Shown: positions 1 to 9,697, numbered from the stretch's first letter. The stretch is 14,731 nucleotides of DNA from Bacteroidota bacterium (GCA_024640925.1 JAHEEB010000013.1:1-14731); one strand, 5' to 3'. A program made the numbers and translations. Notes: generated by a model from the letters alone, not told the origin.

Positions 1-1
1 T

Positions 2-661
2 TACTATTTCTCGGCAGCTCAGAAGATTGGGGTTGCTGTGTCGGATAACCCTGCCGGACCGTTTATCGATTCAGGCAAACCAATTGTCGATTTTAAGCCC
101 GAGGGCGCAGGCGGTCAGGAAATTGACCCCGATGTTTTTACAGATCCTGTATCGGGAAAAAGTTATCTATACTGGGGAAATGGCTATATGGCAGTAGCCG
201 AACTGAATGAAGATATGATCTCGATAAAGAAGAATACAATTAAACTAGTAACACCAGACAATACTTTCCGCGAGGGCACATATATTTTCTATCGGAAAGG
301 CACATATTATTTCTTATGGTCGGAAGATGATACACGAAGTCCCAATTACCGGGTGCGTTACGGGACCTCAACCTCACCAACAGGGCCTATTTCCATTCCT
401 CAAAACAACTTGATTTTGCAAAAAGACAGTACACCAGGCATTTATGGTACAGGTCACAATTCGGTTTTGCAGGTTCCTGGCCGTGATGAATGGTACATGG
501 TCTATCACCGTTTTAATTATCCTAACGGGATAAAAATGGGCGATGCAGCAGGGTTTAACCGTGAGGTATGTATCGATAAAATGGAGTTTAACGAAGATGG
601 AAGCATAAAACCGGTAAAACCAACACATTCAGGTGTTGAAGTATTGCAAAACATTGATTAA
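2..661 (+). CDS. GH43 family glycoside hydrolase, 3' part only (5' end outside window)
   Basis: The reading frame is open from base 2, so the window begins inside the gene; 219 C-terminal residues are visible. They form the second half of a five-bladed GH43 beta-propeller. Visible are the IDPDVF motif (codons from 122), whose Asp is the expected pKa-modulating residue, the FREG motif (Glu codon at 272), the expected general acid, and the late GHNS...YHRF motif. The general-base Asp lies upstream, outside the window. The protein is a clear paralog of the last GH43 domain of the large protein at 3100-6756, sharing IDPDVF, WGNGYMA, DDTRS, YHRFN and MGDAAG. It stops straight after the propeller, with no T9SS tail, so it is probably periplasmic or lipid-anchored. 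Likely exo-acting on arabinofuranose or galactose; the subfamily cannot be fixed by eye. The GH35 gene follows after 19 bp. Confidence 0.88.
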   Translation, partial: YYFSAAQKIGVAVSDNPAGPFIDSGKPIVDFKPEGAGGQEIDPDVFTDPVSGKSYLYWGNGYMAVAELNEDMISIKKNTIKLVTPDNTFREGTYIFYRKGTYYFLWSEDDTRSPNYRVRYGTSTSPTGPISIPQNNLILQKDSTPGIYGTGHNSVLQVPGRDEWYMVYHRFNYPNGIKMGDAAGFNREVCIDKMEFNEDGSIKPVKPTHSGVEVLQNID

Positions 662-680
662 TCCTCAAACAAAATATAAT

Positions 681-3023
681 ATGAAGAAGCTTTTTTTTAG
701 TGCAATGTTTTTCATCTCATTCTTAATGAATGGATTTTCACAAACCAATGGAAACTCTTTTGTGATAGGAGATAAAACCTTCTTACTTAATGGAAAACCA
801 TTTGTGATAAAAGCTGCCGAAGTTCATTACCCGAGAATTCCAAAAGAGTACTGGGAACATCGCATTAAAATGTGTAAGGCTTTAGGCATGAACACTTTAT
901 GCCTTTATGTTTTCTGGAATATTCACGAACCGCAAGAAGGCAAATACGATTTTACCGGAAATAATGATGTTGCTGAATTTTGTCGTTTGGCACAAAAGAA
1001 CGGAATGTATGTTATTGTACGTCCCGGACCATATGTTTGTGCTGAATGGGAAATGGGTGGTTTACCCTGGTGGCTTTTAAAAAAGAAGGATATTAAATTG
1101 CGCGAACAAGACCCTTATTTTATAGAAAGAACAAAATTATTTATAAACGAGGTAGGAAAACAACTGGCAGACCTTCAGATTACAAAAGGAGGGAACATAA
1201 TAATGGTGCAGGTTGAGAACGAATATGGCTCTTTTGGCATAGATAAACCTTATATCCAAACTATCCGCGATATTGTTAAAGGGGCTGGGTTTTCTGATGT
1301 TCCATTATTTCAGTGCGATTGGAATTCAAACTTCCAGAATAATGCTCTTGATGATTTGTTATGGACAATCAACTTTGGAACAGGTGCTAATATAGAGGAA
1401 CAATTTAAAAAACTGAAAGAACTTCGTCCCAATACACCTCTCATGTGCAGCGAATTCTGGTCAGGGTGGTTTGATCACTGGGGAGCCAAACACGAAACCC
1501 GCAGTGCAACAGCTCTTGTTAGCGGATTGCAGGAAATGCTCGACCAGAATATTTCATTCAGTTTATATATGACCCATGGCGGAACAAGTTTCGGACATTG
1601 GAGTGGTGCTAATTTTCCTAATTTCTCGCCAACCTGCACCTCATACGATTATGATGCACCCATAAATGAATCAGGAAAAGTAACTCCAAAATATTTTGAA
1701 GTAAGAAAACTACTAGAACGATATTTACCTGAGGGTGAATCGTTAAGCGATATACCCGATTCAATTCCAACCATAAGCATACCTGCTTTTGATTTAACCG
1801 AAACAGCCCTGTTGTTCGACAATCTTACCAAACCAAAAATAAGTGAAGAAATTAAATCAATGGAATTTTTTGATCAGGGTTGGGGAAGTATTTTATATCG
1901 CACCAAACTTGTGAAATCGGACAAGCAACAAACATTAGTAATAACCGAGGCCCACGATTGGACACAGGTTTTTATCGATGGTAAAAAAATAGCTACCCTT
2001 AGCCGGTTAAGAGGAGAGAATACAGTTAAATTGCCACCATTAAAAGAAGGAGCCATCCTTGATATTTTAGTTGAAGCCATGGGACGGATGAATTTTGGAA
2101 AAGGCATTTACGATTGGAAGGGAATTACCGAAAAGGTTGAATTAAAATCGGATAACGAAACAAAAGTTCTTAAAAACTGGCAGGTGTACACCATTCCTGC
2201 CGATTACAGTTTTGCCAAAAATATGAATTACGGCAATGCCAAAAACACCAATAAACAACCTGCTTTTTATAAAGGAACATTTACGATAAATAAAAAAGGA
2301 GATACCTTCCTCAATATGAGCAATTGGAGCAAAGGCCTGGTTTGGATTAACGGATATGCCATTGGGCGCTATTGGGAGATTGGGCCACAACAAACCCTTT
2401 ATGTTCCCGGATGCTGGTTAAAAGAGGGCGAAAACGAAGTAATCATTTTTGATTTAGCATCTCCAACCATAGCTAAAACGGAAGGATTACGCCAACCTAT
2501 TCTGAATGTTTTAACTGGAAATGGGGCATATTCTTGCCGCAAAGCAGGAGAAAATCTTGACTTAAAAAATGAAAATCCGTTTTACTCCGGGACCTTTAAA
2601 GAAGGGAAAGGATGGCAACAGATTAACTTCAACAAACAAACTAAAACCCGTTACTTCTGCCTCGAAGCCATAAATTCCCTTGGAGGGGATAATTATGCTA
2701 CTATAGCGGAGTTGGAAATATTAGGTGAAGACGGGAAACCACTATCCTGCCAACATTGGAAATGCATATATGCTGACAGCGAAGAACTCGATGCGGCCAA
2801 TAATACAGCAACCAATGTGTTCGATTTACAGGAATCGACTATATGGCATACGAATTATTCAACAACAAAAGCTGCTTTTCCTCATCAAATAATAATTGAT
2901 TTAGAAGAGGAAAAAGTGGTGAGTGGATTTTCTTATCTGCCTCGTGCCGAACAAGACAATACCGGTATGATAAAAGATTATAAAATCTATTTAAAACAAA
3001 CTCCATTTAAGTTAAAAAACTAA
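681..3023 (+). CDS. GH35 beta-galactosidase with C-terminal F5/8-type (CBM32-like) domain
   Basis: This is a 780-aa secreted beta-galactosidase that should remove terminal beta-D-galactose from galactan oligosaccharides. The ATG at 681 is chosen because it starts a classic signal peptide (MKKLFFSAMFFISFL...GFSQ); the frame is open back to 633, but those codons only overlap the preceding gene's end. The (beta/alpha)8 domain covers about residues 25-355 and carries the GH35 signature RPGPYVCAEWEMGG (114-127). The predicted acid/base is Glu181 in VENEYG and the nucleophile is Glu258 in CSEFW. Jelly-roll domains follow (WVYVPGCWLKEGENE-type region around 560-600). The last ~160 residues form a galactose-binding-like F5/8 domain, with DSEE, STIWHT and GFSYLPR motifs. 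There is no T9SS tail, so it is probably periplasmic. It lies 19 bp after the GH43 gene and 76 bp before the next, so probably in the same operon. Confidence 0.93.
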   Translation: MKKLFFSAMFFISFLMNGFSQTNGNSFVIGDKTFLLNGKPFVIKAAEVHYPRIPKEYWEHRIKMCKALGMNTLCLYVFWNIHEPQEGKYDFTGNNDVAEFCRLAQKNGMYVIVRPGPYVCAEWEMGGLPWWLLKKKDIKLREQDPYFIERTKLFINEVGKQLADLQITKGGNIIMVQVENEYGSFGIDKPYIQTIRDIVKGAGFSDVPLFQCDWNSNFQNNALDDLLWTINFGTGANIEEQFKKLKELRPNTPLMCSEFWSGWFDHWGAKHETRSATALVSGLQEMLDQNISFSLYMTHGGTSFGHWSGANFPNFSPTCTSYDYDAPINESGKVTPKYFEVRKLLERYLPEGESLSDIPDSIPTISIPAFDLTETALLFDNLTKPKISEEIKSMEFFDQGWGSILYRTKLVKSDKQQTLVITEAHDWTQVFIDGKKIATLSRLRGENTVKLPPLKEGAILDILVEAMGRMNFGKGIYDWKGITEKVELKSDNETKVLKNWQVYTIPADYSFAKNMNYGNAKNTNKQPAFYKGTFTINKKGDTFLNMSNWSKGLVWINGYAIGRYWEIGPQQTLYVPGCWLKEGENEVIIFDLASPTIAKTEGLRQPILNVLTGNGAYSCRKAGENLDLKNENPFYSGTFKEGKGWQQINFNKQTKTRYFCLEAINSLGGDNYATIAELEILGEDGKPLSCQHWKCIYADSEELDAANNTATNVFDLQESTIWHTNYSTTKAAFPHQIIIDLEEEKVVSGFSYLPRAEQDNTGMIKDYKIYLKQTPFKLKN

Positions 3024-3099
3024 CCCTTGTTTTTCATTCTTAATGAATGCCGCGAAAACTATCTGGCAATGCCTTAGAAAATTTTTAAAAACTGAACTT

Positions 3100-6000
3100 A
3101 TGAATAGAATTATACATTTCTTTAGAATCAGACAAAACCTACTGAGCATATTATTTATATGCACCGGATTTTTAGTCGCAACGAATACATTTGCCCAGGT
3201 AGATCTTACTTTAAAGGTTCAATATCTGTTTAAAAATATTTCAGCCGATAGCAGTAAGGTTTTTGCTGATGCAGGCAACGATACCGCAACGTTTCAGGAG
3301 AGTGCTACTGTAAAAGCTATGGGAAATTTTAATGTACTTGATCTTGGTGGCAAAAACGGATACCTCGATTTAGGAACCAGAGCAGGTATAAAAATTGCTG
3401 TTTTAGATAGCTTCACCATTTCGACCTATATCTATATCGACACAAATACTACTATAAGCAACAATGGTAATTTTATCTGGACATTTGCTAATTCAAATGA
3501 TGTTATTACTACTCCCAATGGACAAATGTTTTTTTGCGCAAAAGATACCCGGTATGCTATATCACAAACAAACTGGTCAGGCGAATCCGGCTTGAGTTAT
3601 GCACGAGAATTCACTAAAGGTAGTTGGAAGCATGTAACTTATACCCAATCGGGCACTACAGGTAAAATTTACATCGATGGGGTTACTGTAAAAACAGGAA
3701 CAATAACCAAAAGGCCTAAAATTTTAGGCCCAACCAGTTATAATTATATTGGCAGGTCGCCCTATGCCTCCGATGCATATTTGTTAAATTCAATGTTATA
3801 CGATTTCAGAATCTACAACAGAGCACTTACAAACGCTGAAGTTGCGGCACTAGACGATAGCCTCGCCAATTTAAATGATGCTTTGATAAATTACCTGCTG
3901 ATAAAAGCAAAAAACACGTTAACATTAGGCAATATCGATGAGGTAGTTTCAAACTTAACATTATCATCGGAAAGCATTAATAATATTACTATTCAATGGA
4001 CATCGTCCAATCCTTCTGTCATATCTAACACTGGCGTTGTAACCCGTCCGGCAATTGGCAGTGCATCTGCAACAGTGAGCCTTACAGCCACTCTCTCAAA
4101 AGGTGGCAAAAGTATTACCAAAGAATTTTCGGTCGTTGTTTTACCATTGTTTGATGATAAGAATAGTGTATCGCGCGATGCGGCTGAAATTGTCCTTTCT
4201 GGAAATTTGAATAACCTTCGTTCGGACCTGAAACTTCCGGTTGAAGGCATAGAAGGCTCCGTAATTACATGGGAATCAAACAAATCCGATTATCTTTTAA
4301 ATACCGGTGAATTGGTAAAGCTGTCGGTAAAAGGAGCAGGTAAAGAAATAGTAACGTTAACTGCTACCTTAACAAAAGGATCCGAGTCGACCACAAGAAA
4401 TTTTGTTATTTATATAGCGGAAGACGAAGGATACGATGCCTATATATTTACTTACTTTACCGGCACTAACGAAGACTTATTCTTTGCTTTAAGTAACGAT
4501 GGATTTAATTTCAGGGCTTTAAATGGAAATACTCCAATTATTAACTCCGACACTGTAAGTTCTACAGGCGGAATGCGCGATCCTCATATTCTCAGGGGAT
4601 TTGATGGAAATACCTATTACATGGTAGCTACCGACATGAATGTGACTGTAAACGGATGGAGTGTTCCGAATTATGCAATGGTATTACTCAAATCAACCGA
4701 TTTAATTAATTGGACTTCATCTGTAGTGAACATACCCAATACCTTTGCCTATTTCGCAAATGCTGAACAAATTTGGGCACCACAAACTATTTATGATATA
4801 GAAAATGGTAAGTATATGGTTTATTGGGCAATGAAAAAGACCAGCTCCGATATATTCAGGATTTATTATTCTTATGCTAACAGCGATTTCACGCTGCTCG
4901 ATTCTGTACCCAAAGTGCTCTTTGCCAGTCCGACAAACAGTTCGTGTATCGATGCCGATATTCTATACAGAGAAGTTGACAGCACATACAATTTATTTAT
5001 GAAAACCGAAGGTGGCGAAGCCGGAATAAAAAGGGCTTATTCAAAGAAATTGACCGGAGGATACGAACTATACGACAAATATCTCGATCGTACCACCGAT
5101 GCAGTTGAAGGCTCCTGCACATATAGGTTATTCAATACAGACACCTATATTTTAATGTACGACCTGTATACTACCGGTGTATATCAGATTACCACAAGTA
5201 CCGATTTAATTAATTTTTATGAAAGCAATAAAATGTCGATGAATTTTGCTCCAAGGCATGGTACCGTAATGCCTATAACCCGCGCTGAAGCAGAAGCACT
5301 TTCAAAGAAATGGGCAAAATCGACAGACATTGTTGTTTTATCATCAAACTCAAAACAGGTAAAAACCCGAAATATAGTTATTGATGAGACCAATAAAACG
5401 GTTTATTTGCCGGTTAAAAGCGAAACTGATTTAAGTTCATTTAATCCCGAGCTGACTTCTATACCGGGGGCCATTATTACTCCTGAAGTTTCACAGGATT
5501 TCACTCAGGGCGCCGTTTCGTATATGGTTTCAATTGATGGAAAAGGTAGTAAGACATACCAGGTTACTGCTGTAATAAATCGCAATCCGGTTTTGGATGG
5601 ATACTATGCTGATCCGGAAGTTTTGTATTCCAATAAAACGAAGAAATATTACATTTATCCGACAAGTGATGGGTTTACCGGTTGGTCGGGTACCTATTTC
5701 AAAACTTTCTCTTCATCCGATTTAGTCGACTGGAAAGAAGAAGGGGTAATACTAGATTTACCTACTGATGTAAGCTGGGCTAGCACTAATGCCTGGGCAC
5801 CTACAATTATTGAAAAAAAGATTGACGGAAATTATAAATATTTCTTTTATTTCTGTGCTGCCCAAAAAATAGGGGTTGCCGTAGCAGATGATCCTATCGG
5901 ACCTTTTTATGATTCGGGTAAACCTCTGGTTTCTGCAACTCCTTCGGGAGCAAGCGGCCAACAAATTGACCCGGATGTATTCCTTGATTCAATCAGCGGA

Positions 6001-6756
6001 AAAACTTATTTATTCTGGGGAAATGGATATATGGCTCGTGCTGAATTAAACGACGATATGATTTCCATAAATACCAGTACGATTAAAGTTATAACACCCG
6101 ATGCTACCTTCCGCGAAGGATGTGAAGTGTTTTACAGAAAAGGGAAATACTATTTCCTTTGGTCGGAAAACGACACCCGTAGTGTTGATTATAGGGTACG
6201 ATATGCCACATCAAATTCTCCTACCGGAACATTTACTATTCCGGCTAACAATTTGGTTATTGCCAAAGATGCCGATCTGGGTATATATGCAACCGGACAC
6301 AATTGTGTGATTAGAATCCCTAATACGGATAAATGGTATATTATCTATCACAGGTTCAATCGTCCTAACGGAATAACGATGGGCGATGCTGCCGGATACA
6401 ACAGAGAAATTTGTATCGATGAATTGAAATTTGACGAAAGTGGCAACATTATACAGGTTAGTCCTACTCTAATTGGTATTGATCCTAATATTGCGACCAC
6501 AGGTGTCATTTTTAATCAAAACACGGGCTCTTCAGTAAGTTTATATCCAAATCCGACTACTGGTCAGTTTTCGCTTAAAATTTCAAATCCATCGGGTACA
6601 AGCACAAATTTAATCATAAGGGATATCTGCGGAAGGGTAGTATATTCTAAACTTATTAATTGTGAACAATATCAAACTATTGATTTATCGGACAAACCAT
6701 CAGGTATCTATTTTATGCAAACCCCTGATGGAGTGCAAAAAATAATCAAACAATAA
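3100..6756 (+). CDS. Multidomain secreted LamG / Ig / GH43 / GH43 protein with T9SS C-terminal sorting domain
   Basis: A 1218-aa surface or secreted enzyme. The ATG at 3100 gives a good signal peptide (MNRIIHFFRIRQNLL...TFAQ); the in-frame ATG at 3043 would add 19 residues and spoil it. Approximate order: LamG-like lectin fold (40-255), two atrophied bacterial Ig-like domains (261-350, 352-440), GH43-like propeller 1 (445-743), linker domain (745-827), GH43 propeller 2 (828-1127), and type A T9SS CTD (1140-1218, YPNPTTG and final IIKQ). Both propellers keep a plausible catalytic triad: Asp494 (MRDPHI), Asp618 (IDADI) and Glu670 (VEGS); and Asp838 (YADPE), Asp957 (IDPDV) and Glu1006 (FREG). 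Two active sites in one chain suggest two linkages cut together, for example arabinofuranosidase plus galactosidase activities, but the substrates are inferred from neighbours. Propeller 2 is paralogous to the partial gene at 2-661. GH27 follows after 32 bp. Confidence 0.9.
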   Translation: MNRIIHFFRIRQNLLSILFICTGFLVATNTFAQVDLTLKVQYLFKNISADSSKVFADAGNDTATFQESATVKAMGNFNVLDLGGKNGYLDLGTRAGIKIAVLDSFTISTYIYIDTNTTISNNGNFIWTFANSNDVITTPNGQMFFCAKDTRYAISQTNWSGESGLSYAREFTKGSWKHVTYTQSGTTGKIYIDGVTVKTGTITKRPKILGPTSYNYIGRSPYASDAYLLNSMLYDFRIYNRALTNAEVAALDDSLANLNDALINYLLIKAKNTLTLGNIDEVVSNLTLSSESINNITIQWTSSNPSVISNTGVVTRPAIGSASATVSLTATLSKGGKSITKEFSVVVLPLFDDKNSVSRDAAEIVLSGNLNNLRSDLKLPVEGIEGSVITWESNKSDYLLNTGELVKLSVKGAGKEIVTLTATLTKGSESTTRNFVIYIAEDEGYDAYIFTYFTGTNEDLFFALSNDGFNFRALNGNTPIINSDTVSSTGGMRDPHILRGFDGNTYYMVATDMNVTVNGWSVPNYAMVLLKSTDLINWTSSVVNIPNTFAYFANAEQIWAPQTIYDIENGKYMVYWAMKKTSSDIFRIYYSYANSDFTLLDSVPKVLFASPTNSSCIDADILYREVDSTYNLFMKTEGGEAGIKRAYSKKLTGGYELYDKYLDRTTDAVEGSCTYRLFNTDTYILMYDLYTTGVYQITTSTDLINFYESNKMSMNFAPRHGTVMPITRAEAEALSKKWAKSTDIVVLSSNSKQVKTRNIVIDETNKTVYLPVKSETDLSSFNPELTSIPGAIITPEVSQDFTQGAVSYMVSIDGKGSKTYQVTAVINRNPVLDGYYADPEVLYSNKTKKYYIYPTSDGFTGWSGTYFKTFSSSDLVDWKEEGVILDLPTDVSWASTNAWAPTIIEKKIDGNYKYFFYFCAAQKIGVAVADDPIGPFYDSGKPLVSATPSGASGQQIDPDVFLDSISGKTYLFWGNGYMARAELNDDMISINTSTIKVITPDATFREGCEVFYRKGKYYFLWSENDTRSVDYRVRYATSNSPTGTFTIPANNLVIAKDADLGIYATGHNCVIRIPNTDKWYIIYHRFNRPNGITMGDAAGYNREICIDELKFDESGNIIQVSPTLIGIDPNIATTGVIFNQNTGSSVSLYPNPTTGQFSLKISNPSGTSTNLIIRDICGRVVYSKLINCEQYQTIDLSDKPSGIYFMQTPDGVQKIIKQ

Positions 6757-6788
6757 TTCTTGCTAAAATTACTTTTATCTGTAAGATT

Positions 6789-9620
6789 ATGAGAAAATTA
6801 AGATTGATTATCGTTTTGTTATCATCGGTTTTGTTAACCAAAGCCCAAACAGGGAATGAATTAGCCTTCCAAAAATGGGCGTTAACTCCGCCAATGGGTT
6901 GGAACAGCTGGGATTGTTTTGGCCCATCGGTTACCGAATCGGAGGTAAAAGCCAATGCTGATTACATGGCTGCCAACCTCAAACAATATGGTTGGAAGTA
7001 TATTGTGGTCGATATACGTTGGTATGTAGATAATCAAACAACTGGCACGTATAATTCGTATGCCAGCTCAACCTTCATCTACGATACCTATGGAAGGTAT
7101 ATGCCCTCTCCTACTCGCTTCCCTTCAGCTGTCAATGGTAATGGTTTTAAACCATTGGCCGACTACGTTCACAACCAGGGGCTGAAATTTGGCATTCATA
7201 TCATGCGTGGAGTCCCTAAAATAGCAGTGACTAATAGTCTGTCGATTAAAGGAAGTAGTAAAATAGCTGCTGATATTTATACCACAAACGATCAATGTAC
7301 CTGGTTGCAGGATAATTATACTGTTTTGGCTGAAAAGGAAGGCGCTCAGGAGTATTATAACTCAATTTTTGACTTGTATGCATCGTGGGGGGTCGACTTT
7401 GTAAAGGTTGATGATCTTTCCCGGCCTTATCATCAGGACGAAATTGAAATGATTCGGAAAGCAATTGATCAAACAGGTCGGCCAATTGTATTAAGTATGT
7501 CGCCCGGTGAAACCCCGGTTGAAAAATATGAGCATGTTAAAACCCATGCAAATATGTGGCGAACCGTAGATGATTTTTGGGACAACTGGAGCCAGTTAAA
7601 TTATCAGTTTACTGTTTGTAACAAATGGTCTCCATATATTGCCCCTGGAACATGGCCCGATGCCGATATGCTTCCGCTTGGACATATTGCTATCCGCGGC
7701 GAGCGAGGAGTTGATCGCCAAACGAACTTTACTAAAGATGAACAATACACTCTGATGACACTTTGGAGCATTTTTAAATCGCCATTAATGTTTGGAGGAA
7801 ATTTACCTGATAATGAAGCTTTTACAGATTCATTGCTTACCAATGATGAAGTATTATATATGCACAAAACTTCGGTAAATAACCGGCAATGGTACAACCA
7901 GGAGGATAGAATTGCCTGGACTGCTGATGATCCGAAGAACGGAGATAAATTTGTTGCTTTGTTTAATAATGGTGGCGATGGTTTTGTGAAAACGAAAAGT
8001 TTACTGTACCGGAGTGGAACTATTTCCCGTCTAACTGATGGGTATGGTACAAACATAGACATTCAGCTTCCTGAAGACAGCAAACAACTGTTTTTAATTG
8101 TAAACGATGGCGGTGATGGTTATAGTTGCGATCATGCCGATTGGATCAATCCTGTATTATATCTGGAAAATGGGGATTCAATACTGGTTACTGATTTATC
8201 ATGGGAATATGCCACTGCCGGATGGAATTCAGTTCAAATAAACAAAAGTGTTTCAGGTGGAACATTAAATGTTAAAGGCACTTCATATACCAATGGTATT
8301 GGAACACATGCAAAATCCATCATCTTCTACCCCATTCCTGATAATTGCGTTCGTTTTAAAGCATTTGCCGGATTGGATATCGGAGGGACCAGCCAATTGG
8401 GTGGAGCTACCGTGGAATTTATGGTTGCCACCGAAGACCCGACACCACGCAATGTTGATCCGAATAAATCAATTGCCAATTCGGGTCGCATTAGTCGCAC
8501 TTCGCAACGCCAGGGAATAAAAATTTCTGCTGATATTGCCGGTGAAGCAAAATTATATTTAGTAGTAACCGATGCCGGAGATAATTATAATTATGACCAT
8601 GCCGACTGGATTAACCCGGCTATTTATAAATCGAATGGCGATTCGCTGTTATTAACTTCGCTCAATTGGGTTAGTGCTACCAGCGGATGGGGTAGTGTGA
8701 ACAAAAATAAAAGTCTCAATGGAAATACGTTAACTGTAAATGGACAAACCTACGCAAACGGATTTGGATTAAACTCATACTCCATCATTGAATTTGACTT
8801 GCCCAATGGATATACCAACTTAAAATCGTTTTGTGGTTTCGACGATGAGGTTTTAAACGCTTCCGATGGCGTTTCGGTCGAGTTCTTAGTATTTACGAAA
8901 GATCCGGCCAACACGAATACTATCCCGATACCTGTCGATTTAACCAAACTAGGATTTACTGGTTCATGTACAGTTCGTAATTTATGGAAGAAGACAGAGG
9001 TCGGAAATTATTCAGGCTCTGATTTTGCTCCTTCTATAATTAGTCATGGTGCCGGATTATACCGCATATCCGCTGTAAATCGTTCGAATGATATCTCGGT
9101 TGTTCTTACAACTTCAGCCACACAGGCCAATATGAACGATACCGTAATATTGGCAGCTGAGGTTAATAAAACAGGCAGTATAACAGACACAGTAAGCGGA
9201 TGGATTATGCTAACACAAAACGATACCCTTGTAGCCACTATACAGATTGATAGTTTGGGTAAGGCTCAGTTTGAAACCTCATCTCTTTCAGCCGGAGTTC
9301 ACACTTTTACTGCCAATTATAGTGGAAATACAGTTTACAATCCCCAAACTTCAAATCAGGTAACTGTTGAAATAAAAAAAAACGAATTGTCCATGGGAAA
9401 TATAAATGAGCAACCGAAGGTTTGGATAGCCACATTGGGCAGTGAGAATTATTTACAAGGAACTGTTCCCGGAGATGAAGTAATGATAGTTAATATTTAT
9501 GGACAAGCGACGTCTGTCTTTAAAGCGACATCCGATTCCCAGCTGATTGCAGGAGAGGGAATGGTGCTTATTAAAGTAAAATCAGCAAATGGGTATTTTA
9601 TTTTAAAAGCGGTGCTCTAA
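6789..9620 (+). CDS. GH27 family glycosidase (alpha-galactosidase / beta-L-arabinopyranosidase type) with two NPCBM modules
   Basis: A 943-aa secreted enzyme whose signal peptide (MRKLRLIIVLLSSVLLTKAQ) supports this start. The GH27 barrel opens with PPMGWNSWDCFG. The predicted nucleophile is Asp208 (FVKVDD) and the acid/base Asp262 (WRTVDDFWDNW). The usual substrate-binding Asp-Asp pair reads Asp75-Ile76 (VVDIRW), so specificity may not be plain alpha-galactosidase. The C-terminal beta-sandwich seems split: it starts near FVALFN (about residue 395), is interrupted by two tandem NPCBM-like domains (about 430-560 and 588-708, each with a DHADWINP motif), and resumes at VDLTKLGF...VRNLW with HGAGLYRIS. 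A Big_3-type Ig-like domain (about 770-865) and a short tail (VMIVNIYGQ..., ending ILKAVL) follow; the tail resembles a diverged T9SS CTD without the terminal Lys. Probably removes alpha-Gal or beta-L-Arap caps from arabinogalactan; family assignment is firm, substrate is not. Confidence 0.9.
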   Translation: MRKLRLIIVLLSSVLLTKAQTGNELAFQKWALTPPMGWNSWDCFGPSVTESEVKANADYMAANLKQYGWKYIVVDIRWYVDNQTTGTYNSYASSTFIYDTYGRYMPSPTRFPSAVNGNGFKPLADYVHNQGLKFGIHIMRGVPKIAVTNSLSIKGSSKIAADIYTTNDQCTWLQDNYTVLAEKEGAQEYYNSIFDLYASWGVDFVKVDDLSRPYHQDEIEMIRKAIDQTGRPIVLSMSPGETPVEKYEHVKTHANMWRTVDDFWDNWSQLNYQFTVCNKWSPYIAPGTWPDADMLPLGHIAIRGERGVDRQTNFTKDEQYTLMTLWSIFKSPLMFGGNLPDNEAFTDSLLTNDEVLYMHKTSVNNRQWYNQEDRIAWTADDPKNGDKFVALFNNGGDGFVKTKSLLYRSGTISRLTDGYGTNIDIQLPEDSKQLFLIVNDGGDGYSCDHADWINPVLYLENGDSILVTDLSWEYATAGWNSVQINKSVSGGTLNVKGTSYTNGIGTHAKSIIFYPIPDNCVRFKAFAGLDIGGTSQLGGATVEFMVATEDPTPRNVDPNKSIANSGRISRTSQRQGIKISADIAGEAKLYLVVTDAGDNYNYDHADWINPAIYKSNGDSLLLTSLNWVSATSGWGSVNKNKSLNGNTLTVNGQTYANGFGLNSYSIIEFDLPNGYTNLKSFCGFDDEVLNASDGVSVEFLVFTKDPANTNTIPIPVDLTKLGFTGSCTVRNLWKKTEVGNYSGSDFAPSIISHGAGLYRISAVNRSNDISVVLTTSATQANMNDTVILAAEVNKTGSITDTVSGWIMLTQNDTLVATIQIDSLGKAQFETSSLSAGVHTFTANYSGNTVYNPQTSNQVTVEIKKNELSMGNINEQPKVWIATLGSENYLQGTVPGDEVMIVNIYGQATSVFKATSDSQLIAGEGMVLIKVKSANGYFILKAVL

Positions 9621-9622
9621 CT

Positions 9623-9657
9623 CCCCATCTTAATTCATTAATTTGGGAATCTTTTTT
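9623..9657 (+). terminator. Possible intrinsic terminator or attenuator after the GH27 gene
   Basis: Just after the GH27 stop, CCCA (9624-9627) can pair with TGGG (9644-9647) and TTAA (9630-9633) with TTAA (9638-9641), separated by a small TC/TT internal loop; a T-rich run (9650-9656) follows. The stem is AT-rich and weak, so it may only lower expression of the downstream GH30 gene or be chance. Confidence 0.3.
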
Positions 9658-9697
9658 GTTAAACATTTTTTAAATGATCGTTGAAAAATAGCTGAAT

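Noticed and set aside
2990..3023. Possible truncation of the GH35 C-terminal domain
   Set aside because: The F5/8 domain seems complete when read in the order seen here, and no matching coding continues in another frame past the stop.
3043..3099. Upstream in-frame ATG for the LamG/GH43 protein
   Set aside because: It puts 19 unlikely residues before a good signal peptide that begins at 3100.
7604..8062. Long minus-strand open frame (152 codons) inside the GH27 gene
   Set aside because: It lies antisense to a well-supported coding region and has no recognisable protein features.
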